Source: Planctomycetota bacterium
GTDB lineage: Bacteria; Planctomycetota; SZUA-567; H5-PLA8
Assembly (NCBI GenBank): GCA_016200135.1
Contig: JACQFI010000058.1
Span: 1-48,435, forward strand
Length of the DNA stretch: 48,435 nucleotides
Direction: 5' to 3'
The position numbers and the translations under genes were made by a program. A model generated the notes under the pieces. It was given only the letters and a program-made list of their open reading frames with translations. It did not search any database and had not been told where the DNA came from. This document shows, in pieces, positions 1 to 10,800 of the stretch; within the stretch, counting starts at the first letter, position 1, and each line of letters begins with the position of its first letter.

Positions 1-27
1 AAATCCAAAATCGAAAATCCAAAATGC
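1..27. repeat. AAAATCC-type heptamer array at the window edge
   Basis: Heptamers AAAATCG (7-13), AAAATCC (14-20) and AAAATGC (21-27) follow a partial AAATCC unit at 1-6, so the array continues beyond the window. It ends just before the stop codon of the PpiC gene. It has the same 7-nt period as the arrays at 23590-23618, 24171-24211 and 48362-48375, although the unit sequence differs. This resembles the short tandem heptanucleotide repeats known from cyanobacteria. Its function is unknown. Confidence 0.7.
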
Positions 28-28
28 C

Positions 29-2266
29 TTATTGCTTTGGCAGCGGCAGCGTCTCGGGGATCTCGATCTTTTCCTGGTTGTACATGAACCGTTCGACCTT
101 GGCCTGGTTCTTCATCGAGCGCAGCCAGATATCGAGGCTCAGGCCCGCGCGCCCGCGCAGGTAATCGCGTTCGACCCGGTCGCGCACCTCGGAAAAGTCC
201 GGCAGGCGGGCGGGGATGCGCCGGACGATCTGGATCAGGTGCACGCCGAACCGCGAGACGATCGGCTCGCTCACCTGGCCCTTCTCGTAGTTCTGTTTCG
301 CCAGCTCGTCGTAGATCTCCGGGTATTTCTCGTTACTGGAGGTCAGAATCATGGACTCTTCGCGGCCGGAGGCCGGGTCGTTCGGGTCGCGCACCAGCGC
401 GGCAATATCCGCCCAGGTTTTGCGCTTATCGATGAAGTCCTTGCGCAGATCGCCGGCCATGTCGATGAAATCCTGGCGCGTCTTGTGGTCCGCGTCGGGC
501 TTGAGCCGCAGCACGATCTGGTTGATGTAGAACGAGACCGGTTCCCGGTACTGGTCCTGCGCGAGGTAGAACTCGAACACCAGCCGCCCTTCGTCCACCA
601 CGGCCTGCCTGCGGACCGATTTGCTCAGCACCACCCCGGCTTCCAGGGCGCGCATGAATTCCTTAAGGCTCTGGCCGTAATTCTCGCGGACAAACTGGTC
701 GAGCGTCTGCGTTGGCGCATTGGGATCTTTCTTCAAGCGCGCCTCGTTCTCGCGGTCCAGCGCCAGCCGTTCCTCGGTCAGATCCCGGTCGACGTCCTCG
801 GCGCTTACGTCCACCGGCTTGACCGGCGGTGGATTGGGCGAGCGCGAGGACGACGGTTTGCCTTCCCACTCCAGCCGGGACGGCCCCAAGCGCCGGAGCG
901 GCCCCAGCGCCATCTCGCGGTTGATCAGGCGGTCGAGCGCCTCGGGGCCGTCGGAGCGCAGCAGTTCGCGCCAGACCTCCGAACGCTTGAGCGGAGCGCC
1001 GTTCACGGTGAGCACCACCGGATCGGCCTCCGCTTTTACGCCTTGCAGCGCCGGGTCGGGATACCAGAGCAGCGCGCGCGTCGTCTCGACCGTGGCATCC
1101 TTCATCAGCGTCTCGAGCCACTGGTCGGTGAGGGCCTGCAGCACCCACGAGATGTAAATCCGCTCGACTTGCGGGCGCAGTTCCTCGTACGTCTTGCGCG
1201 GCGGAACGTCGACGTCCTCGATCAGCCGGATGATGTGGTAGCCGAACTGCGTGCGCACCGGCCCGGCAAGTTCGTCTTTCTTGCGGAGATCCTTCGCGCC
1301 CTCGTAGAACTCCCGCACCATGGGCCCGTCGCGCGTGAACCATCCGACTTCGCCGGGCTGCAGCGCCATTCCGCCGACTTTGGTCGATTCGCGAATGGAC
1401 GGCTTGCGCCTGCCGTCCTCCAGCGGGTGCCGGTCGTGCGGGTCCTGCGAGTACTTCTCGACGGCCTGCTCCCACGTGATCTTCTTGGAGGTCAGCTCGG
1501 CCATGCAGTCCTGCGCGCGCTTCAGGCATGCCTGCCACTCGGGTTCCATGTCCAGGTCCACGTCGTCCTTGATCTCGACGTTATGATCGCGCATCCACTC
1601 TTTCTTGCGCTCCGCGCGCAGCGCGGCCAGGTCCGCCTTCTCGCCTGCGGCCGTCTTCAGCCGGCCGCCGCGGAACAGGTCCACGGGATTCAGCGGGGTG
1701 ATCAGGATATGCGCGGCGCGGTAGCGGATCGGCGGCTGGAGCACGTCCTCGACGGTCAGGCTCTTGTCCTTATAAGGCCGGTGCGCGAAGAAGCGCTTGA
1801 GGTCGGCCTCCGTGGGCCGGACGTTGCGCCCGACGGACTTCTCCGCGAGCAACTGCTGCCGGATGACCGCGTTCTTGTACTCTTCGACCGACATCTGAAA
1901 GCGCGACCGCACCAGGTCTTCGAACGTCCGTTCGTTGACCTGACCAGGAACCACGCGCAGCTCGTTCTTGAGATTCGATTCTTCGAACTTAAGCTGCGCG
2001 TCGAGTTCCTCCTCCGTTACCTTCACGCCGGCCTTCGCCGCGGCCTGTTCCACGAGCTGCCGTTTGACCAGCCGGTCGATCGCGCTTCGCGCGGATGAAC
2101 CCACCAGCTCGCGGATCAGTTCGTTGCGCCGGATCTCGACGCTGTCCACCTTCGCGACGACTTCCGGTACGCCATCCAGCCCCGCCGGCACCGCGTCCTC
2201 GGCGGCGAAAAGGCTCCCCGCGACGCTGGCCCACACGGCCGCAAACGCACACCATAACCTGAGCAT
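29..2266 (-). CDS. Exported PpiC-type peptidyl-prolyl isomerase with two parvulin-like regions
   Basis: A periplasmic foldase/chaperone of the SurA/PrsA/PpiD kind that would help newly exported proteins fold. The chosen ATG (2266) starts a signal peptide (MLRLWCAFAAVWASVAGSLF, then AAED). A GGGAG box sits 8 nt upstream, which favours it over the ATG at 2287. An N-terminal chaperone-like helical region (about 25-150) precedes a first PpiC domain (about 179-350) with RAAHILI, GEVGWF and QFGYHIIRL. A second parvulin-like region (about 574-684) has INQIVLRL, then EPIVSRFGVHLIQIV. The second copy is more divergent and may be structural rather than catalytic. At 745 residues the protein is longer than SurA (about 430). 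A TATACT box lies at 2305-2310. Family assignment is firm; substrates are unknown. Confidence 0.85.
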   Translation of the reverse strand: MLRLWCAFAAVWASVAGSLFAAEDAVPAGLDGVPEVVAKVDSVEIRRNELIRELVGSSARSAIDRLVKRQLVEQAAAKAGVKVTEEELDAQLKFEESNLKNELRVVPGQVNERTFEDLVRSRFQMSVEEYKNAVIRQQLLAEKSVGRNVRPTEADLKRFFAHRPYKDKSLTVEDVLQPPIRYRAAHILITPLNPVDLFRGGRLKTAAGEKADLAALRAERKKEWMRDHNVEIKDDVDLDMEPEWQACLKRAQDCMAELTSKKITWEQAVEKYSQDPHDRHPLEDGRRKPSIRESTKVGGMALQPGEVGWFTRDGPMVREFYEGAKDLRKKDELAGPVRTQFGYHIIRLIEDVDVPPRKTYEELRPQVERIYISWVLQALTDQWLETLMKDATVETTRALLWYPDPALQGVKAEADPVVLTVNGAPLKRSEVWRELLRSDGPEALDRLINREMALGPLRRLGPSRLEWEGKPSSSRSPNPPPVKPVDVSAEDVDRDLTEERLALDRENEARLKKDPNAPTQTLDQFVRENYGQSLKEFMRALEAGVVLSKSVRRQAVVDEGRLVFEFYLAQDQYREPVSFYINQIVLRLKPDADHKTRQDFIDMAGDLRKDFIDKRKTWADIAALVRDPNDPASGREESMILTSSNEKYPEIYDELAKQNYEKGQVSEPIVSRFGVHLIQIVRRIPARLPDFSEVRDRVERDYLRGRAGLSLDIWLRSMKNQAKVERFMYNQEKIEIPETLPLPKQ

Positions 2267-2304
2267 GAAAGGGTCTCCCACCGGCATTCCCCCAGAGCAC
2301 GAGA

Positions 2305-2310
2305 AGTATA
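2305..2310 (-). promoter_or_regulatory. Possible -10 box of the PpiC gene
   Basis: On the minus strand the hexamer reads TATACT (5 of 6 to the sigma-70 -10 consensus), about 40 nt upstream of the chosen ATG. No convincing -35 box is visible at the usual spacing, so this is a weak prediction. Confidence 0.3.
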
Positions 2311-2346
2311 GCGTATCGGCATCCGGATGCTATGCAGGCTCTGCGC

Positions 2347-2844
2347 TCATTGCACCCGTCCGCAGCACTTCTTGTATTTCTTGCCGCTCCCGCAGATGCA
2401 GGGCGAGTTCGGGCCGATACGCGGGCCATCCGAGTGCAGGGTCCGCGTGGGCGCCGGCCCTTCGCCGGCGTCCTCGTAGGACGGTTTGGCTTCCCGCTGT
2501 CCCGTCACGTCTCCTGGCGCGCGGTAACCGGTGCGCGATTGCTCGGCCTGGCGGGCGCGCGCCTTCTCCTGCGCGGCCAGCTTGAGCGCCTCCGGCGGCA
2601 GGGCGTCCTTGCCCAGGACCGTGCAGAAGTAGGGATCGTAACCCGCCGCGCTGCCGCCTGGCGCCGTGCGTGCCTGGGGATTCGGCGCCCACTTGCCGCA
2701 AGCGACGCGCGTGCCGTCGTCGGCGTGGCAGCAGGGCGTTCCGCCGCGCGCCGCAAATCCAAGATGCGGGCACTGCGGCGTGCCCACGAGTGGGTCCATG
2801 CCCGGAGCATACGTGCCGGGAATGCAATATCCATGTTGAAACAT
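2347..2844 (-). CDS. Small SEC-C motif (zinc-binding) protein
   Basis: A 165-residue protein ending in a textbook SEC-C motif, [14 protein letters not shown], just before the stop. This zinc-binding tail also occurs at the C-terminus of SecA and on many stand-alone proteins. The N-terminal half has further Cys and His residues (QHGYC, QCPHLG, PCCHAD, VACGKW) that could bind a second metal. The middle is Pro/Ala/Gln-rich and probably disordered. There is no signal peptide or membrane segment, so the protein is probably cytoplasmic. The ATG follows an AAAGG box 10 nt upstream. It is upstream of and co-oriented with the PpiC gene and divergent from dsbD. The SEC-C call is solid; any role in protein export or metal delivery is conjecture. 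Confidence 0.8.
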   Translation of the reverse strand: MFQHGYCIPGTYAPGMDPLVGTPQCPHLGFAARGGTPCCHADDGTRVACGKWAPNPQARTAPGGSAAGYDPYFCTVLGKDALPPEALKLAAQEKARARQAEQSRTGYRAPGDVTGQREAKPSYEDAGEGPAPTRTLHSDGPRIGPNSPCICGSGKKYKKCCGRVQ

Positions 2845-2969
2845 TAAAGGGTGCCTTTGGGGCCGAGCCCGGAGACCGCAACCGCCGGTGCAGCCCGTGA
2901 AAAGGATTGTATAGTAGGGACCGTGAGGAGCCGTGCCGGTTTCATCGTCCGCAGGAGAGGCAGCGCTTG

Positions 2970-4991
2970 ATGCGCATCGCGTGGCCGGTCCGAGCCGTTC
3001 TATTCCTTCTGGCGCTGACGGCGGCCTCGGCAGCGCTTGCCGCCGAAGTCCCCGCGATCCAGTGGTCGCTGAAGCCGCTCGAAGCCAGCGCCGCGCCCGG
3101 TGAGACTGTACGCGTCACGGCTTCTGCGGTGATCCCTAATGGCTGGCACACCTATTCGACCAAAATGATCGATGACGGTCCACTGGCGACCACCTTTAAG
3201 GCCGCGCCGGAGGATCTGGTTAAGATCGACGGCGCGATCGTCATCCAGCCCGAGCCGGAAAAGACATTCGATTCCGATTTCAAGAAGGAGATCGAGATCC
3301 TGCACGGCCGCGCCGAGTTCACCGTGCCGCTGAAGATCGCCGCGTCCGCCAAGCCCGGGACGTACAACATCACCCTCACGGTGGTCTCGGAGATCTGCCG
3401 GCCGGGCGAGTGCATTCCACCCAAGAAGGCCCCGCTGACGTTCAAACTCACCGTGCCCGAGAGCAAGACGGCCGCGCCGCCGCCGGACGAGGCCAAGACC
3501 GCTGAAACCGCGAAGTCGCTTTCTGAAACCAAGACGCCAGAGGTAAAGACGTCCGCGGCCAAGACCGAATCCGCGGCGCCCAAGCAGGAGGCCGCGCCCG
3601 CGGTCGCGCTTTCGGGCGACGAGGCCGCGATCGCGGACGCCAAGCGCAAGGGCATCTTCTCGTTCTTTCTGGCCGCCGCCCTGGCGGGCGCGGGCGCGCT
3701 GCTTACGCCCTGCGTCTTCCCCATGATTCCCATTACGGTCAGCTTCTTCACCAAGCGCAAGCAGGCCACGCGCGCTGCGAGCGTTCGCGACGCCGCGATC
3801 TATGCCTTCGGCATCATCCTCACCTTCACAATCATCGGCATGACCTTCGCGCTTTTCTTTAAGGCCACCGGCATCCGCGCGTTCGCGACCAACGGCTGGG
3901 TCAACCTGGTCATTGCGGGCATTTTTTCCGTGCTGGCCATGAACCTCTTCGGCGTCTTCGAGATCCCCCTGCCTACCGAGTTCCTCAGCAAGGTGGATGC
4001 GTCGGCTTCGCAGGGCGGCGGGCTCCTCTCCGTCGTGCTGATGGCTTTCGTCTTCTCGATCACCTCGTTCACCTGCACGGTCCCGTTCGTCGGCGCGGTG
4101 CTGCTCTCGGCCGCGCAAGGCGAATGGTTCATGCCCATGGTAGGGATGCTGGGCTTCTCGGCGGCTTTCGCGCTGCCGTTCTTCGCGCTCGCGCTTTTCC
4201 CGACGATGCTGAAGTCGCTCCCGAAGTCCGGCGGCTGGCTGAACTCGGTAAAGGTGGTGATGGGCTTCCTCGAACTCGCCGCGGCGCTGAAATTCTTCAG
4301 TACCGCCGACATCTACTGGAACTCCGGCGCGCGCTTCCTGCCCCGCGAACTCTTCCTCGGTGTCTGGATCGCGCTGGCCGTGCTCGCCACGTTCTACCTG
4401 CTCGGCCTCTACCAGTTCTCCCACGACTCCAAGATCGAATACGTCGGCGGCGCGCGCATTACCTTTGCGGTGGTGTTCCTCGCCCTCGCCTTCTGGCTCT
4501 TCACGGGCTTCACCGGCGGGACCTTCGGCGACCTCGAAGCGTTTCTGCCTCAAAAAGCCGCCGCGGCCGCACTCGTAAAAAACGGTTCGCCCGCGGGATC
4601 CTCCGAGCCCAAGGAACTCGCCTGGCTGAGCGACTTCGACGCGGGCCTCGCGGAGGCCAAGCGTTCCAACAAACCCGTCTTCGTCGATTTCACCGGCTAC
4701 ACCTGCGGCAACTGCCGGGTGATGGAGTCGACCGTCTTCCCCAACGCGCGCATCCAGGATCTCCTGGCGGGCTACGTGCGCGTGAAACTCTACACGGACG
4801 ACGAGAAGAACCAGGAAGCCAGCGACCGTTACGTGAAACTTCAGGAAGAGCGCTTTCAGTCCGCCGCGCTCCCCTTTTATGTGCTCCTCACGCCCGAGAA
4901 TCAGGTCATCGCGACCCACAGCTTCGACCGGAATGTCGAGTCCTTCGCCGCCTTTCTTGAGCTGGGGCAGCCCAAGAAAGGTGGTTTGTAG
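2970..4991 (+). CDS. dsbD: Thiol:disulfide interchange protein DsbD
   Basis: An inner-membrane reductant conduit that passes electrons from cytoplasmic thioredoxin to periplasmic thiol proteins. It supports disulfide isomerisation and cytochrome c or copper-site maturation. From the ATG at 2970 (GGAGAGG box ending 9 nt upstream) the 673-residue product shows a signal peptide ending SAALAAE. The DsbD-alpha domain carries a Cys pair in CRPGEC (about residue 142). An Ala/Lys/Thr-rich linker follows. The eight-helix transmembrane domain has its two conserved cysteines in TPCVFPMIP (about 247) and FTCTVPFVG (about 369). The C-terminal thioredoxin-fold gamma domain has CGNC at 579-582. All six redox cysteines are present. 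An in-frame TTG at 2907 would add residues before the signal peptide and was rejected. TATAGT at 2910-2915 may be its -10 box. Confidence 0.93.
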   Translation: MRIAWPVRAVLFLLALTAASAALAAEVPAIQWSLKPLEASAAPGETVRVTASAVIPNGWHTYSTKMIDDGPLATTFKAAPEDLVKIDGAIVIQPEPEKTFDSDFKKEIEILHGRAEFTVPLKIAASAKPGTYNITLTVVSEICRPGECIPPKKAPLTFKLTVPESKTAAPPPDEAKTAETAKSLSETKTPEVKTSAAKTESAAPKQEAAPAVALSGDEAAIADAKRKGIFSFFLAAALAGAGALLTPCVFPMIPITVSFFTKRKQATRAASVRDAAIYAFGIILTFTIIGMTFALFFKATGIRAFATNGWVNLVIAGIFSVLAMNLFGVFEIPLPTEFLSKVDASASQGGGLLSVVLMAFVFSITSFTCTVPFVGAVLLSAAQGEWFMPMVGMLGFSAAFALPFFALALFPTMLKSLPKSGGWLNSVKVVMGFLELAAALKFFSTADIYWNSGARFLPRELFLGVWIALAVLATFYLLGLYQFSHDSKIEYVGGARITFAVVFLALAFWLFTGFTGGTFGDLEAFLPQKAAAAALVKNGSPAGSSEPKELAWLSDFDAGLAEAKRSNKPVFVDFTGYTCGNCRVMESTVFPNARIQDLLAGYVRVKLYTDDEKNQEASDRYVKLQEERFQSAALPFYVLLTPENQVIATHSFDRNVESFAAFLELGQPKKGGL

Positions 4992-5007
4992 GTGGCGCGC
5001 GCCTTCG

Positions 5008-5052
5008 CAAGGTGCGTGGACCGACTTTGATCAGGAATCGTGGTGCACCTTG
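5008..5052 (+). terminator. Weak stem-loop after dsbD
   Basis: CAAGGTGC (5008-5015) pairs perfectly with GCACCTTG (5045-5052) across a 29-nt loop. A T-rich stretch follows about 10 nt later (5061-5067). The long loop and displaced T tract make this a poor intrinsic terminator. The rest of the gap to topA holds only the promoter candidate described next. Confidence 0.2.
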
Positions 5053-5154
5053 TGTAAAATTATTTTTGAAATTCGCTCTCGCAACTTATTATAAGCAAAG
5101 GCATTACGAGGACAATTCTGCAAGGCTTTGAAGTTCCGATCTTAAGCTACGGTC

Positions 5155-5184
5155 TTGACACCGGCATTGCCGAATTGTTATTAG
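5155..5184 (+). promoter_or_regulatory. Candidate sigma-70-type promoter of topA
   Basis: A perfect -35 hexamer TTGACA (5155-5160) is followed after 18 nt by TATTAG (5179-5184, 4 of 6). The start site would be near 5191, giving a leader of about 75 nt. A second, weaker pair, TTGAAA (5066-5071) with TTATAA (5089-5094) and a 17-nt spacer, lies further upstream. Confidence 0.45.
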
Positions 5185-5265
5185 ACCCCCCGCTCTGCTG
5201 CTCTCCTTATTAGTGCAGCGCGGCGAAGGGACCGACGCGAACCTCATTTGGGGAGACATTTGGAA

Positions 5266-7812
5266 TTGGTTGCGCACAAGAAGAGTTTGGTCATCGTGGA
5301 GTCCCCCGGCAAGGTCAAGACCATCGCCAAGGTGCTTGGCAGGGAGTACGTCGTCAAGGCATCGGTGGGGCATGTTCGCGACCTGACCAAGTCGCGCAAG
5401 GGCGAGAAGAAGGACTCGATCGTCCTGGGCGTGGCGAAGGACTTCACGCCTTCGTACACGGAAGTTCCCGCGCGCAAGAAGGTGCTCGACGACCTCCGCA
5501 AGGCCGTACTGACGGTGGAGAAAGTCTACCTCTGTCCCGACCCCGACCGCGAGGGCGAGGCGATCGCCTGGCACTTGAAGGAAGCGCTCAAGCTCGCCGA
5601 TAAGCGCACGTTCCGCGTCACCTTCGACGAGATCACGCCCCGCGGCATCCGCGCGGCATTCCAGAATCCGCGCAAGATCGACATGGACCTGGTCTACGCG
5701 CAGCAGGCGCGCCGCGTGCTCGACCGCATCGTCGGCTACAAGCTCTCCCCGCTGCTGTGGGACAAGATCGGGCGGGGCCTGAGCGCCGGGCGCGTGCAGT
5801 CGGTGGCGCTGCGCCTGATCGTGGAGCGCGAACGCGAGATCGACATCTTCAAGGCCGAAGAATACTGGACGGTCACCGGTCGCTTTGCGTTCGACGGCAA
5901 ACCGTTCGACGGCGAACTCCGTGCGCTCGAAGGCCGACAGGTCGTGGCCTCGGCGGACGACCTGGCCAAGTTCAAGGGCCAGGATACGCGCCAATCGGCC
6001 TCGGGCGTGCTGCGCACGCTGCTGGCCAGCGAGGTTGAAGCGCAGGATCTCGCGGCGCTGCTCGAAAAGGCCGCCTACGAAGTCCGCGGGTACGACGTGA
6101 AGGAAGTCTCGGACCGGCCCTACCCGCCCTTCGCGACGAGCCAGCTCCAGCAGGCCGCTGCGAACCGCCTGGGCTTCGACGCCCGCCGGACCATGCGCGT
6201 AGCGCAGCAACTCTATGAAGGCGTGCCGCTGGGCGAGGAAGGCCCCGTCGCGTTGATCACCTACATGCGCACGGACAGCTTCCGCATCGCGCAGGACGCG
6301 GTTCAGGAATGCCGCGACCTGATTGGAAAGCGCTACGGCGAGAAGTACATGCCCGAGAAGCCGAACTTTTACAGTTCGCGCAAGGGCGCGCAGGAAGCCC
6401 ACGAGTGTATCCGGCCCACGCACGTGGAACACGCGCCCGACCAGATCAAGAAGGACCTCAGCGACGAACAGTACAAGCTCTACAAACTCATTTGGGAGCG
6501 CTTCGTCGCGTGCCAGATGAAGCCCGCGATCTTCGACGCCACGTCCTGCGATATCGCGGCCACGGGCGAGAAGGCGCGCGCGGCGGTCTTCCGGGCCAAC
6601 GGGCGCGTGATGAAGTTCGACGGCTGGCTGGCGGTCTACGGCGGCGCGGCAACGGCCTCGCACCTGGAAGCCTCCGCGGCCGACCGCGAGAAGGGCGACG
6701 AGACCACCGACGCGGAAGCAGGCGCCGAGAAGACCGAAGGCGCGGCGCCCAAGACCTCCACGGCCCCGAAGCCGGCCGCCAAGAAGCGCGCCGATCAAGT
6801 GCTGCCGGCCATGAAGACCGGCGACCACCCGGACCTCAAATCCCTTGAGCCCGTGCAGCACTTCACGCAGCCGCCGCCGCGCTACACCGAGGCGAGCCTG
6901 GTGAAGATGCTCGAACGCGAAGGCATCGGCCGGCCGAGCACCTACGCGACCATCATCAGCACGCTCCTAGACCGCGGCTACGTGCAGAAGACCGGAACCG
7001 GAGGACGCGGGTCCTTCATCGCGTCCGCGCTCGGCTCGGTCGTCAGCGACCGCCTCATGGGGCACTTCGACCACTCGATCATGGACCTGGGCTTCACGCG
7101 CAAGATGGAGTCAGAACTGGACAAGATCGAGGAAGCGCACCTCGACTGGCGCAAGGTCCTCTCGGAATTCTACGACCCCTTCACGGACGACATGACCGCA
7201 GCCGCGCGGGACATGAAGGCCACGAAAGGCCAGGCCGAGAAGACCGATGTCAAATGTCCCGAGTGCGGCGAACTCATGGAGAAACGCCTCAACCGCTTCG
7301 GCTTCTACCTGCGCTGTTCGAAGGCCCCCGAGTGCAAAGGCACCCTGCGCCTCGACAACAAGGGCAACATCAAGGAGAAGGAAAAGCCGGTGGCCACCGG
7401 CATCAAGTGCGAGCTCTGCGGCAGCGACGTAGTCAAGTCGGTGGGCCGCTTCGGGCCCTACTTCCACTGCGTGAAGTATTCCGACAAGCAGTGCACCTAC
7501 ACGATGAAATGCAACAAGGAAGGCCAGCCCATCCGAAAATTCAAGGCGCTGCCGACCGACAAGATTTGCGAGAAGTGCAAGTCGCCGATGGTCGTGCGGG
7601 TGACTTCGCGCGGCAAGACGCGCCGTCCATTCCTGAGTTGCACGGGTTTCCCGAAATGCCGCGCCGCGATGGACCTTCCGCCCGAACTGGCCGCGCTGGG
7701 CGAACAGGCGATGCAGCAGTGGCGCGAGAGCGACGCCAAGAATAAGGCCGATCTGGAAACCTATCTAGCCACCCAGGCTCAGCAGGAAGCGGTCGCCGCC
7801 AGCGGGGCGTAA
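5266..7812 (+). CDS. topA: DNA topoisomerase I (type IA)
   Basis: Relaxes negative supercoils by cutting one DNA strand through a 5'-phosphotyrosine. There is no ATG at the N-terminus. TTG at 5266 is chosen because GGGGAGA (5250-5256) sits about 10 nt upstream; TTG at 5260 or 5248 is possible. The Toprim domain opens with VIVESPGK and has DPDREGEAIAWH. The catalytic tyrosine is in ITYMRTDS at about residue 333. The GIGRPSTYA motif follows an Ala/Lys/Thr-rich linker. The C-terminus carries three zinc-ribbon modules: CPEC with CSKAPEC, CELCG with CVKYSDKQC, and CEKC with CTGFPKC. At about 848 residues it is normal for the family. Its stop lies 6 bp from that of the convergent DUF4388 gene. Confidence 0.96.
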   Translation: MVAHKKSLVIVESPGKVKTIAKVLGREYVVKASVGHVRDLTKSRKGEKKDSIVLGVAKDFTPSYTEVPARKKVLDDLRKAVLTVEKVYLCPDPDREGEAIAWHLKEALKLADKRTFRVTFDEITPRGIRAAFQNPRKIDMDLVYAQQARRVLDRIVGYKLSPLLWDKIGRGLSAGRVQSVALRLIVEREREIDIFKAEEYWTVTGRFAFDGKPFDGELRALEGRQVVASADDLAKFKGQDTRQSASGVLRTLLASEVEAQDLAALLEKAAYEVRGYDVKEVSDRPYPPFATSQLQQAAANRLGFDARRTMRVAQQLYEGVPLGEEGPVALITYMRTDSFRIAQDAVQECRDLIGKRYGEKYMPEKPNFYSSRKGAQEAHECIRPTHVEHAPDQIKKDLSDEQYKLYKLIWERFVACQMKPAIFDATSCDIAATGEKARAAVFRANGRVMKFDGWLAVYGGAATASHLEASAADREKGDETTDAEAGAEKTEGAAPKTSTAPKPAAKKRADQVLPAMKTGDHPDLKSLEPVQHFTQPPPRYTEASLVKMLEREGIGRPSTYATIISTLLDRGYVQKTGTGGRGSFIASALGSVVSDRLMGHFDHSIMDLGFTRKMESELDKIEEAHLDWRKVLSEFYDPFTDDMTAAARDMKATKGQAEKTDVKCPECGELMEKRLNRFGFYLRCSKAPECKGTLRLDNKGNIKEKEKPVATGIKCELCGSDVVKSVGRFGPYFHCVKYSDKQCTYTMKCNKEGQPIRKFKALPTDKICEKCKSPMVVRVTSRGKTRRPFLSCTGFPKCRAAMDLPPELAALGEQAMQQWRESDAKNKADLETYLATQAQQEAVAASGA

Positions 7813-7818
7813 GCCGGG

Positions 7819-10800
7819 CTATTCTTCGACGCTGAAGATTCTTAGCCGCGCGTCCTTGGTCGCAACGAAGATGCGCTTCTCATCGGCGGAGAACGCTACC
7901 GGCGGCGACGGCAGGGCCGCGCGCCACTCGATCTCGCCGCTATCGGCATTCAGCACGATTAGTTCGCCGGGGGCCGCCACGGCGAGGCGCTTGCCGCCCA
8001 CGGCTTGAGGCGGCAGGACGACGCCCTTCCAGACTTTCACGCTCCACTGCGCTTTCGGCTGCTCGGAAGAGAGATACGCGAGCGTTCCGTCTTCGGTCAC
8101 CACCGCGTACCCCTTGCCCACGGCGGCGGCACCCACGGCGCATGTGCCGCCCACGTCGAACTCGTACACTTTCTTATCGGACTCGGACTCGTACACGCAG
8201 ATCTTTCCGGACGCACCCAGGATGGCGACCGTCTTGGCCGCGGCATTGCAAGCCGGTGGCGCGAGGGGACTGGGCGGCATAGCCACGCTCCAGCCCTGAT
8301 TGTCCTTCACCTGAATCGCGTACAAGTTGCCGTCCGTCCGCGGGACGAAGAAACGCGCGCCGTCGAACGCGATGCCCAAGGGCTTCGAGACTTCCGTGCC
8401 CCCCAAGCGCCGCGGAGTGAAGCGCCGCGTGCCCTCGGCCGAATTCAGATGCTCGTATCCTTCTTCCGTGGCGATGCCCACGCATAGTTTCTGGTTCTGC
8501 GCCGCGTCCAAAAAGGCGATGGGGCTCGAGAGCGGCGGAGAATTGAGTTCGAGCTTGCGCGGCATCAGCGTGTCCGCCGGCAGGGCCCAGACGCCTTTCT
8601 GCGGCGCAGCGATGTACAGCGTGGGCGCTTCCGAACCTTTCGCGGGACCCAGCGCGGGCGCAAAGAGCAGCAGGTCCAGCTTCTTCGCGGCGGCGTCCTC
8701 CACGTCCGCGGACAGATCGTGCCGCACGACTTCGACCGGCTCCTTCTTGCCGAAATCGTACGCCATGACTTCGTTGCCGGCCGCCATGCCTAGCCAGTTG
8801 CCGTGCAAGGCCATCCCCAACTCAGGGACCCGCGGGAGCAGCCGCAGCGGCGCGGCCAGGCTGCGTTCGAGCCGCATCGTGATCGTATCGCCGCGGAAGT
8901 CGTACGCGACGAACTCCCGGTCCTCGAAGCCCTTCTTCTTGAAGCGAATTCTTAACAGGCCGACCGCGGGCACCTCCGCCGTCGCCGGCGTGGGGTCTTT
9001 CACTTCGCGGCCCATCACGAACACTTGGCAGCCTTTGGGCTCCGTCTCGATCTTCACCGTGAGTTTCACACGGGCGGAGGCCATGGTGAAGGCGTACTTT
9101 TCGAGCACCTCCAGGCGTTTCTTGCGGCCCGCGGGCGACTTGCCGCCCTCGTCAAGCGCGTCGGCCTCGCGCAATTCCTTCTCCGCGCCCGTCTCCAATT
9201 CCGGCGCCAGCAGCGTGCGCAGCATCGAGCGCGCGCGGTCGGCCATCAGCGCCTCGGGCTTGCTTTGCAGGAACTTGATCAGGCCGTCCTTGGCTTCGGG
9301 CTTTTTCTGCACGACCCAGAGCTCGAGCTGGTTGAGCTGCTGGGCGATCTGCTTCGCGCTCTCGCCAATTTTCTGTAGCTGCGCCTCCGCTTTCTTGGCC
9401 AGCGCGGATCCCGGGTACTGGCGCCGTACGTTCTCGTACTCGCCCTTGGCGCCGTCCAGGTCGCCGGCCTCCTCCATGCTTAGGCCGAGCGCCAACGCAT
9501 AGGTCGCGCTTCCAGCGCGCATGTCGAGCCGCGCGAGGCTGTCCCGGATCTTCGTCGCCACGGCCTCCGCGGGGGATTGCGTAAGTAGTTTGCCGAGTTC
9601 CACGGCCTGGTCGTCGCAACTTGGAAGGCCCTCGATCTTCTTCAACTGGTCTTCAAATTGGGAGCATTGGACGCGCTCTTTCCAGCGCCTGAACTTCTCC
9701 ATCGTGTCGCTCAGGCTCTGGTTGAGGGCGCCGTCGAAAATCTGCAGCTTGTTATAAATCTCCACCTGATCGAGCGCCTTCTGGATCGCGGCCTGGTCGC
9801 CGCCCGCCAGCGCGGCTTCGGCCTCGTTCAGGACAGGCGTCAGCTTGGCCTCGAGGTTCTTCTTGAAGCGCTGATTCACATCGTTCGCCTTCTCGCGCAG
9901 TTGCGGATCCTTGTAGTTGTGCTTGAGCAGGTCGATCGCCATGGCGTAATTTTCCTGATTGGCCGCCGAATCGACCTGATTCACCCAGGCATCGAACTGC
10001 TTCTGCTCGTCGAGGTTGACCGAGGCCTGATGCGGGCGGAATACAAACCAGTAGAGCGCGCCTGCCGTAAGCGCCAGTACCGCGAGTCCGCCCAGCACGA
10101 ACGGAACGGGGGAACGCTGCTTCCGGAGAATCAGCGACGGATTCGGCCGCCGGATCACTTCCGAGCGAATCCGCGACGTGTCCTTCTCCGTCGGAGCGCC
10201 CGCGCGCTTCTTCTTCTCAATCTCCGCCAGGACCTTGTTCAGTCCATCGCGGCGGCCCTTGTCGCTGTCCGTCTTAAGCGCCTGCGTGGCCACCCGCTCG
10301 GCCTCCTCGATCCTTCCGTTGTTCAGATGTTCCTCGGCGACCTTCAGATACCGCTCGGGCGGCGTGGGCTTCACCAGGTCCGCGTCCCAGAGTTCCGAGA
10401 GCAGCAGGTTGGTGTTCAGGCGGCCGAGGCAGGCCTTCTGGACCATGGACTCCACCGTGCGGCCTTCGGTGGCGAGTTTCAGCAGGATCAGGCCTTCGGG
10501 CGAAAGCCCTTCGCCGCTTTTCAGGAGATCCTGTGCGGATTTCGAGAGGTCGAAGAGCATGGACTGCGACGGAATCCGCTGTTCGAGTTTGGACCAGTCG
10601 TCCAGCCGGCGAGCCGCTTCGAGCAGCAGCCCGTTCGGGTCGATCTTGAGCCGCACCAAACCGCTGCCGAGCGCCATCTTGGCATCCAGCGTCGCGTTGG
10701 TGAGGAAATCGAACTCGGCGGACTTGAGCAGGAAAAGGTCGCAGATCTCTTCTTCGATCTGGAAGCGCAGTGCGTTTTCGATATCCACGAGTTGCAGCAC

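Noticed and set aside
32..2098. Long plus-strand open frame opposite the PpiC gene (688 codons)
   Set aside because: It is the antisense shadow of a clear PPIase gene. Its translation is Arg/His/Leu/Val-rich with no domain, and GC-rich DNA produces such frames routinely.
3000..4919. Minus-strand frame of 639 codons inside dsbD
   Set aside because: Translation is Glu/Arg/Gly-rich low-complexity text; all six DsbD cysteines and membrane helices are on the plus strand.
5104..6861. Minus-strand frame of 585 codons opposite topA
   Set aside because: Shadow of a textbook topoisomerase I with complete motifs.
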